Of a DNA stretch of 55,839 bases, positions 55,725 through 55,839 are shown one piece after another (the first letter of the stretch is position 1; every line of letters begins with the position of its first letter). Location of the stretch: assembly GCA_001310375.1 (NCBI GenBank), contig BAXC01000017.1, positions 1 through 55,839 on the forward strand, written 5' to 3'. A model generated the notes under the pieces. That model was not told the origin of the DNA. It did not search any database and saw only the letters and a list, made by a program, of their open reading frames with translations. This DNA is from Bacillus sp. JCM 19041 (GTDB lineage Bacteria; Bacillota; Bacilli; Bacillales; Bacillaceae_D). A program made the translations under genes and the position numbers.

Positions 55725-55839
55725 CAGACAAGTGTAATTATTTTGATTTTTCTTGTATGATAGAAGCAAGATGGTGAGGTATGGGGCAAAGGTTTGAAAT
55801 GTAATTAAACGATTTAGTTTTTGATAGAGTTGTGGAAAC

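Noticed and set aside
55739..55839. A further gene at the right end
   Set aside because: The only ATG with a fair ribosome site gives seven codons before a stop; no open frame continues past the window.

Overview
The window looks like chromosome from a low-GC Gram-positive bacterium of the Bacillaceae, plausibly an alkaliphilic or salt-tolerant Bacillus relative. The reasons are strong GGAGG ribosome sites, sigma-A promoters, catabolite-repression (cre-like) boxes, a teichoic-acid exporter (TagGH), a peptidoglycan glucosaminidase, an OpuA glycine-betaine transporter and a VmlR-like ABC-F gene. The genus is inference. No rRNA, tRNA or CRISPR array was seen.

Layout. 1-6.1 kb: cell envelope, with a glucosaminidase (5' end outside the window), a TPR/alpha-beta-hydrolase protein and tagGH. 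6.2-9.5 kb: an M42 peptidase, a palindromic intergenic element, a PadR-controlled pair of membrane proteins built from 2TM repeats, and an SDR remnant. 9.5-16.3 kb: a LacI-controlled operon joining a TRAP transporter, a KDG-kinase-like PfkB kinase, two ribulose-monophosphate-type enzymes (hexulose-phosphate synthase and isomerase) and RpiA. I read it as a sugar-acid pathway ending in pentose phosphates. 16.4-21 kb: MFS, AraC, a nucleotidyltransferase and an acetyl-xylan-esterase-like enzyme. 21.3-24.5 kb: a 3,188-bp transposase-free mobile cassette with IS231-like 20-bp ends. It carries HxlR, NmrA-like and aldo/keto reductase genes and interrupts a GNAT gene, with an 11-bp target duplication.

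24.7-26.7 kb: GNAT and Nudix genes and a hydrolase remnant. 26.9-33.5 kb: a galactitol-type PTS operon with a PRD activator, EIIA/B/C, two zinc alcohol dehydrogenases and a small membrane protein. 33.5-36.7 kb: an SDR-MFS pair divergent from a LysR gene. 36.7-38.1 kb: three decayed genes. 38.1-40 kb: an ABC-F gene behind an apparent transcription attenuator. 40-45.1 kb: a membrane hydrolase and the opuA operon. 45.1-55.8 kb: a thioesterase, an S66 carboxypeptidase, a Nudix remnant broken by a 7-bp tandem repeat, a DesKR-like two-component system, two paralogous ArsR-type regulators beside an MFS and a hydrolase, and an ABC-2 exporter operon.

Caveat. About thirty genes or gene parts are split by single-base frameshifts, mostly a missing base in a short G/C run or an extra base in a long A/T run, and the protein resumes at once in another frame. 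This pattern fits uncorrected sequencing error better than decay. Such genes are annotated across the shift. Clear decay (nonsense codons, truncation) is called pseudogene.
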